Source: Adineta steineri (Eukaryota > Rotifera > Eurotatoria > Adinetida > Adinetidae). Taken from it: 64,000 bases of DNA. The position numbers and the translations under genes are program-made. Positions 23,051 to 37,600 of this stretch are shown here, one piece after another; positions within the stretch are counted from its first letter, which is position 1, and every line of letters begins with the position of its first letter. The stretch spans positions 483,587 to 547,586 of the forward strand of contig CAJNOI010000046.1 in the NCBI GenBank assembly GCA_905250115.1, read 5' to 3'. A model generated the notes under the pieces. That model was given only the letters and a program-made list of their open reading frames with translations. It was not told where the DNA came from and made no database searches.

Positions 23051-25394
23051 ATGGCAGTGATACGTACATTTCTCAAGCGTACAGCTGTCCGACATTCTTC
23101 AAATAATAATAATAATAATAATTTAAGTGTTGTTAGTATAAATACACGTTCATCTAGTGATACATCAACATCAACAATTGATCATTTAAATAGTCAAACA
23201 AATGATGGTTATAGTAGTACATCAACATTAGGTGTTTCAACAATTAATAGTGATGATTCTTCACAACATCCTTTACTCCCTGTTATATCTTCAAAAAATC
23301 GTCGAAAGAATTTTTTTTCTTGTCTAACTAATAATACAACAACAATGGATACAAATGAAGAACAATTAATCAATGAAGATATTTGTTTACTAGATACTAA
23401 ATTACCGAAAGAACTACTATTAAGGTATAAGAAATATTTATTAATTTTTTCTTTGTAGTTAAATATATATATTTCTATTCTAGAATCTTTTCTTATCTTG
23501 ATTATAAATCGCTTTGTCGATGTGCACAAGTATCAAAAGTAAAAAAATATAAAGATTAATAATAGATTTATATATGTATTAATAATCGTTTATATTGTAG
23601 TATTGGAATACACTTGCATTAGACGGTTCAAATTGGCAAAGTATTAATTTAAAAAGTTTTCAACGTGATGTTGATGTATGTTTATTAAATATTAAATTAA
23701 CATAATAATATTTTCGATACTTATTTTTAGGGTATTGTTCTTGAAAATTTAAGTAAACAATGTGGATCATTTTTAAAACGATTAGATATTGAAAATTGTA
23801 AATTTATTAATGATCATAATATGAGGTAGAAATCTTTTATTATTATAATTCGAAAAAAACCAAAAAAAATTTTATATTTAGAAATCTTTCCAACAATTGT
23901 CCGAATTTAGAACGATTAACTGTTAAACATTGTACAAAATTATCTAATACGTAAATTCAAATTGAAACAAAAAAAAACAAATTAAATTTTTCTTTATTTT
24001 TTAGTTCTTTATATCATTTAAGTAAACATTGTCCCTATTTAAATCATATAAATATAGCATCATGTCATCATATTGATGATCAAGGCATTAAAATGATCAG
24101 GTATATATTTATATAAATAAAATCCCTTATTATTATTATTTTCTTTTAGTTCAAATTGTTCGAATTTAGAATGGATTGATATATCATGGTGTATGAATAT
24201 AACAGAGAATGGTATTCGAAATCTAGCTGAATCATGTCCAAAATTAACAGTATTCAAAGCAGAAGGATGTACACATGTAAATTTAATAAGAAAGAAATAT
24301 ATTTTATTTTTAAAATAAAAAAATATTCTATTAATTTAGATGACAAATAATGCAGCAAGAGAACTTGCAATAAATTGTTCAAATTTATTATTTCTTGATT
24401 TAAATCGTTGTTCTGTATGTGAATATTAAAATTTCTTTAAAATCATCTTATTTTTTTTCTTTTAAATAGTCTTTAACTGATGAAGGTTTATTAATTCTTA
24501 CTGAACATTGTCCTTTACTTGAAACATTAATTATTGCCAATTGTAGAAATTTAACAGATAATACATTAATAGCACTTGGACGATATTCTCATCGATTAAA
24601 GTAATATTTAATTATTAAAAAACTGAAATCGATATCTTCATTGAATCGATCTTTTTTTTAGAAAACTTGATGCAACTCTATGTTCACAATTTACTGATAC
24701 GGGATTTTTAGCAATGGCACAAGTAAAAATATGATAAAATAGTATTTTTTAATTTTTTTTCGAATTTATAGGGATGCCATTTATTACAACGTCTTGATCT
24801 AGAAGATTGTGTAGCTGTAAGAAAAAGAAAAATTTCATTTCATTATAATATAAAATCAATTTTAGGTTACCGATGAAACATTAAGACATTTGGCTGATAA
24901 TTGTCCGAATATTGAAATATTGGTAAAATCATTTGATTATTATTTTATTTCTATTTAAATAAAATATTTTATTTTTTCAAGACTCTTTCACGATGTGAAC
25001 AAATTACCGATGAAAGTATTCGTTATATTAGTTCAAGTACTTCTGCCCAAGAAAATCTTCGTATACTTGAATTGGATAATTGTCCAACTATAACTGATAT
25101 ATCTATTGATCATTTATTGAATTGTCAAAATCTTAAACGTTTAGATATTTTTGATTGTCAACAAATATCAAAAAATGCTGTTAAAAAAATTCAAGTAAAT
25201 TTTATTGAATTATTTTTTCTTATCTATAATAATATCTAATCGTGATTTATTAGGCACGTTTTCCTGATTTAAATATTCACGCTTATTTTGCTCCACGAAC
25301 TCCGACACCAACTAATCGTCGTTCAAGATCATGTCAACTTTGTTGTTGTACATCCTGTTCAGTTTGTACACCATCATGCTGTATTATTGCTTAA
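23051..25394 (+). CDS. FBXL20: F-box/LRR protein, FBXL2/FBXL20 type, with CaaX end
   Basis: About thirteen exons with introns of 50-90 bases. The N-terminus is low-complexity (Asn/Ser/Thr) and about 100 residues long. It is followed by the F-box (INEDICLLDTKLPKELLLR-IFSYLDYKSLCRCAQVSKYWNTLAL), then a cysteine-containing LRR array of about eleven units (CPNLERLTVKHCTKLSNTSL, CSNLEWIDISWCMNITENGI, CHLLQRLDLEDCVAVTDETL and others). The end, INVHAYFAP-like (NIHAYFAPRTPTPT), is the hallmark of FBXL2/20. The last residues are CTPSCCIIA, so CIIA is a CaaX prenylation signal, preceded by a cysteine cluster (CQLCCCTSCSVC). The vertebrate proteins are substrate receptors of SCF ubiquitin ligases and sit on membranes through this lipid. 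FBXL2 and FBXL20 cannot be separated here. Confidence 0.9.
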
Positions 25395-27144
25395 ATTCTA
25401 TCTATCTGATACATGTAATTATTATTTCATTATTTATTGTATTTTGTTGTTTTGTTTTTCTTTCAAACAAATTTTTAATGCAGTAAGTCGACAATTGTAT
25501 CCTATTGTATATATTTGTTTATATGAGTACATACGAACACATCCTTTCAACAATCAGTTTTCTTTATTCTATTATTATTATTACTTTAGTCTGTATTTGA
25601 TTTCTCATTCAACTTGATGTGTGTGTTTTGTAAAAATTAATTTCTTTTCTTTCTTGATTTAGATGAAAGAAAACATAATAAATTGACTTTTAACTATATC
25701 TTATAGTATTTCACTGATATCAAGCATGCTTTTTGAAACTTTTTTATGCATACAAGATAGCACATTGACATCTGAAGGAGGTTGGCCTTTATTCGAAAAT
25801 CGAGAAGAATATCATCAAGCATTCTTGGATAATGAAACCTTGGATAATGTCTTGAATATATATATATAACATTCATACATGCCATGAATGGAATGTTTTT
25901 CATGATTCTATGTTTATTGGAATTACTTTTTTTTTCAGCAAATCAAATCAAGTTTTTTTGTAATGTATATAATATATTGATATTGTAAAACATTAATTTA
26001 TCAACTATACAATTCTTATTTCAAATTAAGTATGTCTATATTATATAGAGAATTAAGACTGAAGAAATTTATAAGAGATATGATTGATTCCAGAAATGTT
26101 TATGACTATTTACTTTGATTAATTTTATGATAAATGGTATCTTTTACATCGTATATAGTATTCTACAATAAAATATACTATTTCACTATTGATTAAAAAT
26201 ATTGATAGTATTCCAGACGTAGTTGTACAGTGGGGTACTTAGGATTTTTAGACTAATGTCTCTGTTTGTATATTTAAGTTTCACATATAAAAATCAGAAT
26301 GGTGAGAATTCATTTGTGTATATAATTTCAATATGTCATTTGGATTGATATCGAGATCTTTATGAATGTAAGCGGCAGCAAATCCATTTAGCCTGTTTTT
26401 AATTCTCGATAATTGACTAAAACTTCTCTTAACCGAAGCTATTGAGACAGATTCGCTCTGTGTTCTTGTTTCTCTTTTCTTTGATCTATTATTCTCTATC
26501 TTTACGTGATCAGCGTTTTCCCGTTAAAATCGAATTCATGTTCACCCAAACTTACAGTTAAAATACAAGAAGTGATTCTTTTCTTTTTTTTCTTAATTCT
26601 TCACAGAAAGAACAAGCAAAGAGTGCATGTGTACTTCGAAAGAAAGAAAAAAATACAGTTATAATTTAATTTGAAAATAAATAAACAATTTTCAAAAAAG
26701 TAAAATTTCAATGAGCAAAGCTTATTAATAATAATTAAAATGGGTAATTGCCAATTTGCCTCCCCCTGACCGCGTCACTGAGTTGTCATCATATTTCTAT
26801 CTAATTTATTTTTATCATATACTTTACCATGTACGTATAGAGCCATCTGTCGATGTATATAAATAGTTGTTTTTACTAAACCAATCTTGAGCATTTTCAA
26901 GATTCTTCTTTTATTATATATATATAGATTTATATTACCCAAGATTATATCTATTTCTTGATTTAATAGATTCGTTTTCATTCTTCCGTTCTCGAAATTA
27001 TCTTGTTTTTCAGTAAATTTTAATTTCAAACAGTCATCATTGTTAAATTTAGAAATTGCATCGTTCTTACATAATAACATTACTTTAAATATATTCCTCA
27101 TCTAGACGTCATCATTTTATTATTTATTAACCAATATAGTTATC
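25395..27144. other. Gene-free interval
   Basis: 3' flank of the FBXL gene and upstream region of ZNF598. AT-rich. A small GC-richer patch at 26740-26785 has no identity I can give. Confidence 0.55.
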
Positions 27145-30100
27145 ATGGATAGCAACGAAGCATCAATATGTCCATTATGTCGTCATGAAAAAGTTAAAAT
27201 TTTTGCGGTTGGTGAATGTTCTCATCCTGTATGTCATTTATGTTCAACAAAAATGCGTATTCTTTGTGAACAAACATATTGTGCCATATGTCGACAGGAA
27301 CTTCCGAAAGTATGTACGACATTGAATTGAAAAATTTAGATATTATTTTTGGATAGTAATAACTTCGTTAGAAAATCTATTTTTCTGTGTTTTTTAATTT
27401 CAGGTATATTTTGTTTCGGATCTTGCTGATACTCAACCATCAATTGATCCATCTCGTTTTACACCTATTGATGAAACAGGTGACTGCGGAATATATTATC
27501 CAATAAAAGCTGATTGGATACGTCGTGAAACTGAAAAATTACTTCGCAATTTTTGCCCATTTTGTCATTCTGAATTTGAAACATTTGAAATCTTACGTGA
27601 TCATGTACGCCGTACTCATCGTTATTTCTATTGTGATTTATGTGTAGAACATTTGGATCTCTTTCCACATGAAAGAAAATGTTATACTCGTCATGATCTT
27701 GTTCAACATACACGTTGTGGTGATCGTGATGATACATCCTTTAAAGGTCATCCATTATGTCGATTTTGTGATGATCATTTTCTTGATGTTGATCAATTAT
27801 ATAAACATATGAGAAAAGAACATTATTATTGTCATATATGTACAACGGATAGTGTTTATTATAGGTTTGTTACTTAATTTTATATTGAAGAAAAGAAAAA
27901 AAATAGTTGGAAAATATTTTATTTTATTATTTTTTAGTGATTTTGATTTACTTCGTGAACATTATCGTTCGACTCATTATTTATGTGAAATTGATCAATG
28001 TAAAGATGTACAATTTACAAATGTGTTTGCTTCTGAAACGGATTTTCGTGCTCATCAAGCAGCACAACATAGTAAAAGTCGAGCTCATGCAAGACAATTA
28101 GGCGCAATTGCTGTAGAATTTCAATCATCAAGTACACGTGATCGAAAACAACCACATGAACCAGCTCATAGAGGTAACTCAACAGTCTCTCTCTCTATAC
28201 ACATATATATGTATTTACGTTCTATTTTAAAGGAGTATTTAGAAGTGGTGAATTTAATACACAAGGAAATACGAATTCATCGAGAAATGAAAGGTTAGTT
28301 TTTTATTTTGACTGATCGATTTCAGTTTTTTTTATATAATTCATATCTTTTGTAGAGATGATACTCAACCAGCTGTAGCAGCTGCAGTACCTACTATTGA
28401 TGAATTTCCAACTTTAGGTGAACGTTCATCTACCCCACAAAATGTTCCACAACAACGAGGTGCTTGGGTAAATGATTCCGCGAGAGGCATACATTCAACG
28501 ACTGAATTTCCAGCACTTACTGGTGCAGCTGCTAATGTACCGAATACAAACACACGCCAACCTGGAGGCATTTGGCGAGAACAACAGCAGCAGCAACAAA
28601 CAGCACCATCAATATCTATAAATCAGAATAAAACATCAAAGAAAGTACCTTCATCAGCGAAACCCGTAACAAATGGAGTACTAAAAATATCTACAGCAGA
28701 AGATTTTCCAACATTACGAGGTGCTAGTAATACAAAAATACCTGCACCGGTCTCCATGTTTTCAGCGTGGGCAACAGCTAAAAAAACAGCAAAAACTACT
28801 AATGGTAAAATCAAATGAGAAATATTTTGTCTACATTTATGTTTGTCTTCATTTTAGCAAGTGCAAAAGGAAATCAACCTCAAATGCGTATGAATACAAA
28901 TCGTTTAATGATTGATGATGAAGACGAAGAATATATCAGACGACCAATGACTTCTCTAACGACAAGTAGTACACCTATGGCTGCATCTAATATAACTTTA
29001 ATATCATCTACTGATCTTTCTGCTAATGAAACTGAGAGACAGAATAAAAATCAATCAGTACCAAAAGCACAAGATTTTCCTGCCTTACCATCAACAGCTA
29101 CCACAAAAAATAATAGTAAGATCATTTTTATGAATTATATATATGTAATAAATTAAATTATTTATCAATATAGAAGGACCTTCTGGTGTTTGGACGAATG
29201 ACGCAGCAAAATCACCTTCAACACAGCAGAAAAAGAAGAACAATGGTATGAGTAAAAAGAAATTTATAGAAGAAATACAATCAATGCATACACCACCATC
29301 ATTAAATTCTACGAATGATTTTCCAGCAATGGGTTTAAATGAACTTGGTCGACGTTTAATTACTGATGATGATGAACCAACTAAAAATGTAAAAGTAAAA
29401 CAAGAGAAAACCTCATCACAATCACAAGCATCTTCAACAAAACAAGTCAAAGAAGAGAAAATGTCATCACGACCGCAATCATCTTCAGTAAAACAAGTCA
29501 AAGAAGAGAAAACACCATCACGACCACAATCAACGCCAATACAACAAGTCAAAGAAGAGAAAAAACCATCACCACCACAAGCATCTGCAAAAAAACAAGT
29601 CAAAGATGAGAAAACACCATCACCACCACCACAAGCATCGTCAATAAAACAAGAAAAAAAAGAGGAAAAAATATCTCCAGTTCAATCAACTAAGAAAGTA
29701 TGCATCTAGAAAAAGATTATATTTCACTCAATTATTCTTCCAATTTTTATATTTTAGGAACAAAAAGTAACAAAGCCGAATGATTCAATTAAACAAGAAG
29801 TATAAACAATCTTTTATGATTTATTTTGAAAAATTAAACATATTTCTATTTTAGACTTCATCGACTAAAGATGTAACTCCTGCAAAATCCATAAATAATC
29901 AAGTACTTTCATTTCATTTTATCTTAAATATATATGTTATTTATATTTATTTCATAGGCATCATCACAACCATTAGTACAAAATGAAACTGTGGTTCAAT
30001 CTGCACAACCAGTAACATCCGTAAGTTCATTTATCGAAGAAAACATAATACAATACTTTTTTTCTTTAGTCTCTTGCAGCTCCACCTGGTTTTACACCAC

Positions 30101-30651
30101 TATTATCCGTTGCTCCACCGCCTGGTTTTAATCTAATTCCACCTTCTCAACCAACTCCTCCTCCTCCTTCTTATATAGTTACTTCATCTCATGCAAAACA
30201 AAAGAATGAATTTCGTGCTAAACTTTTTGATCTATTCGATGGAGATATGAATTTATTTGTTGAATATGATAAGTTTTGTAATGCATTCGCTCAAAAAGAA
30301 ATAACATCAGATGATTTCATCAAATATACAAAACAATTATTTAAAGATAAAATTGACGAATATTTACTTGAATTCATTATTATTATACCAAATATTGAAC
30401 AACAAAATGAACTTTATACAATATGGAAAAATGATATTCATCCATCATCAACAGTAATGAATACAAATAACTGGACACAGAAAAAATTCGATGAAAATAA
30501 TATTCATATATGTCGAATTTGTAAACAAATTCTGCTAGAAACTGATATTGATGAACATAATTCAAATCATCCAGAATTCAATACACAATTTCCATCATTA
30601 CCAGCAGCTGCTCTTCCTATCGGTCGAGCAACTGGAAAGAAGAAAAAATAA
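27145..30651 (+). CDS. ZNF598: E3 ubiquitin ligase ZNF598 (Hel2) of ribosome quality control
   Basis: Exon 1 (27145-27309) encodes the RING finger: ICPLCRHEKVKIFAVGECSHP, CHLCSTKMRIL, YCAICRQELPK. Later exons hold the C2H2 zinc-finger block (FCPFCHSEFETFEILRDHVR, FYCDLCVEHLDLFPHERKCY, HPLCRFCDDHFLDVDQLYKH, YYCHICTTDSVYYSDFDLLR, YLCEIDQCKDVQFTNVFASE) and the conserved HSKSRAHARQLGAI segment. The long disordered part contains repeated D/EFP(A/T)L motifs (DEFPTLG, EDFPTLRG, QDFPALP, NDFPAMG) and a 17-residue Lys/Glu repeat. The C-terminal domain (NEFRAKLFDLFDGDMNLFVEY to CRICKQILLETDIDEH) ends in a basic GKKKK tail. ZNF598 ubiquitinates small-subunit proteins on collided ribosomes. The fold, motif order and ends are complete. 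Confidence 0.95.
29443..29650 (+). repeat. 51-bp coding minisatellite in ZNF598
   Basis: Copies of CAAGTCAAAGAAGAGAAA start at 29443, 29494, 29545 and 29596, an exact 51-base (17-residue) period, with a weaker copy before and after. Each encodes QVKEEK-x2-S-x-PQ-x2-S-x-x. Confidence 0.9.
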
Positions 30652-30710
30652 TTCTATTCTATTTTATTATTATTTTTTAAACAATTATTCATATTAAACA
30701 ACAAAGACAT

Positions 30711-30716
30711 AATAAA
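30711..30716 (+). other. Likely polyadenylation signal of ZNF598
   Basis: AATAAA about 60 bases after the stop codon. Confidence 0.5.
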
Positions 30717-31806
30717 AAATCGAACAGTTTTTTTTGATTGTTGTTTATTGTTATATCATTGATAGGTTGTTTTCGGTATATTTAACAAAAATAAAAAAAA
30801 ATACATTTTTAAATCATCATTTGATTTAAAATGATAATGATACATATATTCTCTATAGATATGAAAATCAATTTATTTTCTTGTAAAACAAGTTTTATTT
30901 GAAGATATTATTGATAAGAAAAATTTGGTATCATATTTACACATAAATATGAAAAAAAAGCATTAGCTGCTATTATCTGAAGCAGATGGTAGAGACAATA
31001 TTGTCGGATGATGTTTAAATAAATAAACTTCTTGATATTGATTTTAAAGAACCTTGCTATTTTCCTTCGGCATATAAATAATAGTATCATTGATTTATGT
31101 AATCTAATCTGTTGAAATAATCAATAAAGCCGGCAGTGTAACTGTTGATAGACATAAGTATCAGCTAATAATCTGTTGTTTATACGATCAGTATTCTTTC
31201 AATATATTATGTGATCATGAATATATAAAAAAGTTAAAAATGATTTATTGTTTAGAACTAAAGAAAATTTATTACAATCAATTGATATATTTAACAGCAA
31301 TAGACCACTAATATGTATAAACTATTTTTGAAATAGTTTGAACAAATCACAATCATCTTTCTTACTATAAAATCTATTTATAGCATTTATTGTAAATTAA
31401 AACCTTTATTTCGAATAGCTATAACTATTAGTTCCGATTCTCATACAATTGAAGTTTATTATCGGGTTTATTTATCGTTCTTTTTTTGTCCTTCAAAATG
31501 TTGCTTTATTCTATCTATACGCATTTGTCACGACTAAATCACAAATTTATATTCCACATCAATGAAATAATGTAACTTAGACGTGTTAGAACACAATCAA
31601 GATGCGCATGAATACGTACGTACAATTAAATACATTCTACTACTGAATATCTTAGAATAGTTGTTTTTTGTGATGTAGATGTTCTACTCATATTTCATGT
31701 GAAAAACGACAGATATTGATAGTAAGTTGTCAAAAAATGTTGACACAGTTGAATTAGATGTAATATGAAACTTCTCATGTAAATGAAAACAATGTTACAT
31801 ATAAGA

Positions 31807-31833
31807 TGAATGAATGAATGAATGAATGAATGA
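31807..31833. repeat. (TGAA)n microsatellite
   Basis: About seven tandem TGAA units. Confidence 0.9.
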
Positions 31834-34690
31834 GAAATGTTTAAAAAAAGAAAGAAATGTATGCTCATCAATGTCATTAACACTATCATTTAAATAACCA
31901 TAAAACTATTGTTAGCAGCTGTTACTTTGGTATCGAATTAGCATTGTTCGTATACAACACGAGAAGACAAAACAAACGTCTAGGGTTCTAATTGATTATC
32001 ATCATCATCTACACTCTTGACTGCATTTACAATCGGCGTCCATGTTTGTCATTCGTATTAAAACAAGCACATTGTATTCGTATGTATGGAGTATTGACGG
32101 ATGTTGTGTGAAGCGTGCGTGCAAAGAGAGTTAATTGGGTAGCTAAACTATTGCTTTAGGCGTTCGATTACAATCATTGCACTAGCACAATCTCATTCTG
32201 CACAGTGGATTTCCACTCTCATGTCACACTCAAATATGTAAGATACAATATGCGCGTAATGATAGTGATGATGCATTGTTTCTACATGATTTTTCTTTTT
32301 TGGTTTTCTATTTCATTACTGTAAGTATGATCACATCTTTGTCTAATTTCTCTAGCACATACTTCGTTAAATTTCTTTATTATTGTTAGCAGAACGAAAA
32401 TGTAAACATCAAGCTTTAGATACATATATATATAAAAAGGAAAACGTGCCAAATATATGATGAAACAGTAACCTTCAATTACTTCTGATAAAATAAAAAA
32501 CATACACATCTAAATAATTGATTAATACAAATAGAAGTCATAATCAAACAGAAATTCATCGTAACACTTTATAAAAAACTTTTGCGAATACTAGGTAAAT
32601 AATAATTCTTAATGGCTAATTATGCCATTTTTTCCATTAGAAATAATCTTTTCAAAAGATTTCTAACATATAAATGATACAAAAATAAGATTCTATTATG
32701 TTAATTTCCGTTTTTTCTTTTTATTTAATTTTCTTATTATAGAACTGATGTTTGTAAGAAAAGAAATCTTATATCTTGATTTCAATCAACAATGTTATAC
32801 TTCAACAAATATTCTTGTTTTATAACTGTAGTAATCCTTTAGTCTGAATATCCTCTTTGCTAACTTTGAACATCAATGACACAGTGTTTTTTTATGATTA
32901 GACTAAACCGATTATTTTGATTGTATATGTGAATATGTGTATATGAAGATATTTTTCTTCTCACTTTATAGTCCACAACGGATGCCAAGATAGAAGAAAG
33001 AAGAAACGAAGAAAAAAGAGAAAAAGAATAGTAAAGGAGGAGAAGAAGAAGGAGAAGAGACAGCAGTATAGATCGGGAAAAAAAGAAGGGAATTACTATT
33101 CTTTCTCTACAAATATAAATTTCTCGGAATGTCTCTTGTTGTTAGAATAAAAGAGCCGATGATGACAGTATGTAATCATAAATCGAATGATATCCTTCAA
33201 TAAGTATATATGCCTTCAAATCCTTTGTTCTGAAATTCTTTTCAAAATATTATTTTCTTTATTCTTATTGTTTCCTTATCCACAGATTCACTTACTGAAT
33301 GTTGATCATCTTGTTATTTCATTTACGAAACTATTCTCACTTGACTCTCAATTAATAATCTCTCCTATGTGCGATTCTCAGATATGTACGACTATGTATG
33401 CACAGTTGGATCTTGATTCATTTTCTTCAGAATGTATATGCTGTAACCTATTGATTAAGTAATCAATCAGCCAAGCCCTCTTTTTCTCTCTCTCTCTCCC
33501 TGTTGTTTTTTGTTCTTTTTTTCCAATACATACCATATGTGATGTGTAAAACAGGAAAGAGCAAGTTCTCCTTAGGTGGCAATCGCTCGAAAGAAGTTTT
33601 CCGGTCTTAAGGTGAAAGCAAACATCATTTTCATAATTCAAGAAATACAATATTTTTTCTGCTGTATAATTATAAAAAAGAACTAGGAGAATTTCTATCT
33701 TATTGTTAGTTTTTCTTTTCTTCGTATTGTTTTTTTTTCTTCTTGTTTGAATATTAATTCATCATCATAAATACATAGACTTTCTTTTCTAGACATCAGC
33801 ATATATATTCATTAATATGCTAGTTGTCTTTATTATTTGTGCATGATAAGGTTAGTTGAGCTGGAGGGCATACTTAAATTGTCTCTTACCTTGTCAATCA
33901 AAATTAAATGAGACATCTAATATGTACAAAAGGAAAACTTGATTTATATAGCCAAAAAAATGTCATATTCTCATTAAAGTTACTTTCAGATCAAAGTAAA
34001 AATTAAAAATAAAATAACGATAAGAACATTTGAATGCTAACGGCTCATAAGTTCTTATTTTTGTTGGTAACGGACGTTAAATTAGTTTCCTTTCTTTTTT
34101 AAAGAGTAAGTAATGCGTGTATATTGTATGAATGCATGTGGGTGTATATATATGGGAATCGGCAAGTTGAGTTAAATAGTAAATATACTAGTAGTCATAC
34201 AGATAGAAAGGATAAAAGGAGAGCTTTCTCATGTCATTTTTAGTGCTAGAGAGAAATCGTTTGAACATCCTTATTTAATCATCACTATCGTCATTTTAGC
34301 TCGATAAAGTGAATCCTTCGATCTGCCAAAATCGTCTATATTTAATCACTTCTTCTTCTTTCCTTTCTTATTTCACTGCTGTGATTGCTCCCATACATTT
34401 TCATATATATATATATATTTTTGGTTTCTCTTCATCATTAAATCAGGACAGAGAAGAAGAGAAAAAAAGGTGACTGAATCTTTGATATAGAAGAAGAAAA
34501 AAACACATTGATGTCATCCTATTAACAACAACTATAGAGATTCATTCAGTCATGCTTATATGAAAAAAACGAAGGCTATTTCATTTAATTAAAAGAATCT
34601 ATACAAACTTATATTGAGATAATAAAGAATCATTATCTTTTTTTTTCTTCATTTTTTTTAGGTTCAAGTGATCATTGCACATGGTGGCTG

Positions 34691-37600
34691 ATGACGAGAT
34701 CATTGATTATTCTGATTATTATTCCTATGTTTATTCTTATTTTTTTACCATCATCTATCTATTTAACACCATCCAGTATTGGTCAAAGGAGAATTATAAG
34801 ATCATCTCTATCACCATCAATACGAAAACCAAATATAACTATTCTTATGATGTTTCCAGATATCGATGGATTTATACCAAATTTAAAATCATTAATTATT
34901 GTTTATGAATACATTGTTGATCTTTATAAAATATCAGAATGGCTTAATATTAATTTACAAATTAAAGATTCGAATTGTTCAATATCTTTAGCTCCTCATA
35001 TGCTTGTTAAAACAATGCTTTCAACTATTCCTGATGTTGTTTTTGGACCCTTTTGTGGTAAACAACAAAACAAATATATATCTTCTCTTACATATTATTT
35101 TTCTCTATAGATTTAGCAGTAGCACCTGTAGCGCGTCTTCTTCATTTTCAAAATATTCCTCTTATTACAATGGGTGCAGTTTCAAATGAATTTACTTTAC
35201 AACGTCAGTTAATGTATTCAACATTATTTCGTTTCGGATATCGAACAGATGAACTCGGTAAGAATTATTTACAGAAAGAAAAAAAAACAAACAATTCCTC
35301 TAGGTATTATTATATCTTAGTTTTTCTAGTAGAAAGAAAAAGCGATTATGCTTATTGTATTTTCTCTAAATAATATAATCATAAAAAATTACTAGATAAT
35401 CATATAATCATGATATAGTATTAGAAACGATAATAATATTTTGATTCTCTTTCGTATTAAAAATAAAGAATAAATATATCTTTATATTTTGATGGCAACA
35501 AATATATAGATAAGAGAACACAAAATAAAAATTGTCATCTGTTCGTATTCTCAGACATGTATTTTTTTTTCGATTAATAAAACACAAGTATCAAAAGAGA
35601 ATATAAAGTAATTTATCAAGGTCAATTTTATAAGAATATATTTATAAATATTCAATTGTAATGATAAATTCATAGAGTAGAAATAGAATATTTTTTCTAT
35701 TACAATTCAAAATGAGATTTATTATTCATATGAATATAAAAAAGAACTATTAGAAATACAACTTGAACATTTTGATAAGATCATCAATCGATGTTCGGAA
35801 AGAAAATGTCTATCTATGAGTGAACTTTTCATCTTAATTATGCAATTGATCTTTAAAATACTTCACGGAGTCAAATTTAGTTTTTATTAAAAATTTATCA
35901 TTGGTCTTATGTAAGTTTAATTTACTAGACGATGATGATGATGTCGATAAATCAATACATCCGGAGTATAATAATAAGAAATTCATAATGTCATCATGGC
36001 GCATATACGACTATTTTTCTAGGAAGACCTAAGATAATTGATAGACCTATTCATTCAAGTACTCGTTTCTTCTTTTTTATTCTGAAGAATAAATTTACTT
36101 GTAATCATAGAATAGTAGTAGTAGTAGAAATTTCTTTGAATAGATTTAATTATAATGTGAAGTAGATGATTTTAAATAATAGACATAGAAATACGAGAGC
36201 TAATATTTACAACTGTTAAGAAAAAAGTAATAAACAACGTAATTTTTTTTTTCTAGTTTAATAAATTTTTATCTTTCATAATACAAATCCATTGAGAATA
36301 GAACAATGAATGAAATATTATTGCTCATTATTTGTATTTGAAGAGACATTTATTAATAAACTTGTCAATTGTGATTTACAATTAATTAAATATAAAAAAA
36401 TGTCCTATAGTTTAAAAATAGATTGTACTTAGAACTTAGTTTTTTTAATAATCAGTTAAAGAATGATTTATATTAACGATAAAAAAAAAGTTACTTTTTT
36501 TCTCATATTACCTACCTATAAATAGTTTCTATGTAAAGAAAAGTGGAATTTACTTTGCAACATAATAAGAGACAATACATTGATCATTTGTGTTAAATGT
36601 TTCCTTATTAGATAAATATTTGTTTCATAAATATGCAGATTTGCTTTTTTGTTGATATTATTCTTTTATTGTTATATATAGAAATGACCTCGATATCTGA
36701 TTTATTAGGCTAATAAAACTTTTTTGTTTTGTTTATAATATAAAGAATGTTTCGATTCATGAAAATAATGATAATTTAAAGCTTATTATTTTAATATTTA
36801 ACACATGTTCTTTTTTTTCTCTCTTAATAATAAATATTCGTTTAATTTTATTATTTTCAGGTGCATTACTTGTCAAACTTTTCCAATATTATAAATGGTC
36901 ATTTGTTAAATTTCTTTATGAAGATAATCCAAAACCTTGGCATGAATGTCAAGTTCTATTACGACCAATAGCACATACATTTGCATCTAATCAAATTCGT
37001 TCCGATAATCGAAAGGTTACAAGTCATGATATTAAAGATAATTTTAAATCAATTTTTGTTGATTTTATTAGTAATAATGCATCAGGTATTAATTTAATAA
37101 AAATAAGAATAAATAAATATTTTTTTTTCTAATCTCTAGTATCATTATGGTGTGTTAATCCAAAAACATTTCGTTCAGCTGTATTAACAGCTCAAAAACT
37201 TGGTTTTGTTAATGGAGAATATGTTTTTATTTATCTTGATACTGTTTTAACACAAGAAAAGTATAAGAAATTTTTTTGTGTTTTATTTAGTTAATTTTTG
37301 TTTTATCTTAGTACTGATGAGAAAAGTTTAGCTGTTAGACAACCATGGTTTGATCCAAATGAAGTCGATAATGAAATAAATGATAATGCACGTCGTGCTT
37401 TTGAAACTGTATTATTTGTTCGACAACGTCTCTATACTGATGATCGATTTCGTCGTTTTGCTGCTAATGTTGTTGATTTTGCACGTAAAACAAATCGAAC
37501 CAAACAATTAACTCATGAATCAGTATGTTTCTAAAAAAAACTTTTTATAAAAAAAAAACTTCTTTAATGAATATAAAAAAAAACATTCGACTTTATTCAA

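Larger units (their letters stand above)
30652..34690. other. Gene-free interval upstream of the guanylyl cyclase
   Basis: About 4 kb without a supported gene. Holds a (TGAA)n tract at 31807-31833 and a less AT-rich patch at about 31975-32285. A pyrimidine tract and AG at 34645-34660 could be the acceptor for the first coding exon downstream. Confidence 0.5.

Noticed and set aside
26775-27101. 108-codon minus-strand frame just upstream of ZNF598
   Set aside because: It would leave only about 40 bases between divergent start codons, has no family and is rich in Asn/Lys/Ile as expected of random AT-rich sequence.
29091-29603. 170-codon minus-strand frame rich in Cys, Phe and Asp
   Set aside because: Antisense reading of the ZNF598 51-bp repeat, which creates a long open frame by periodicity.
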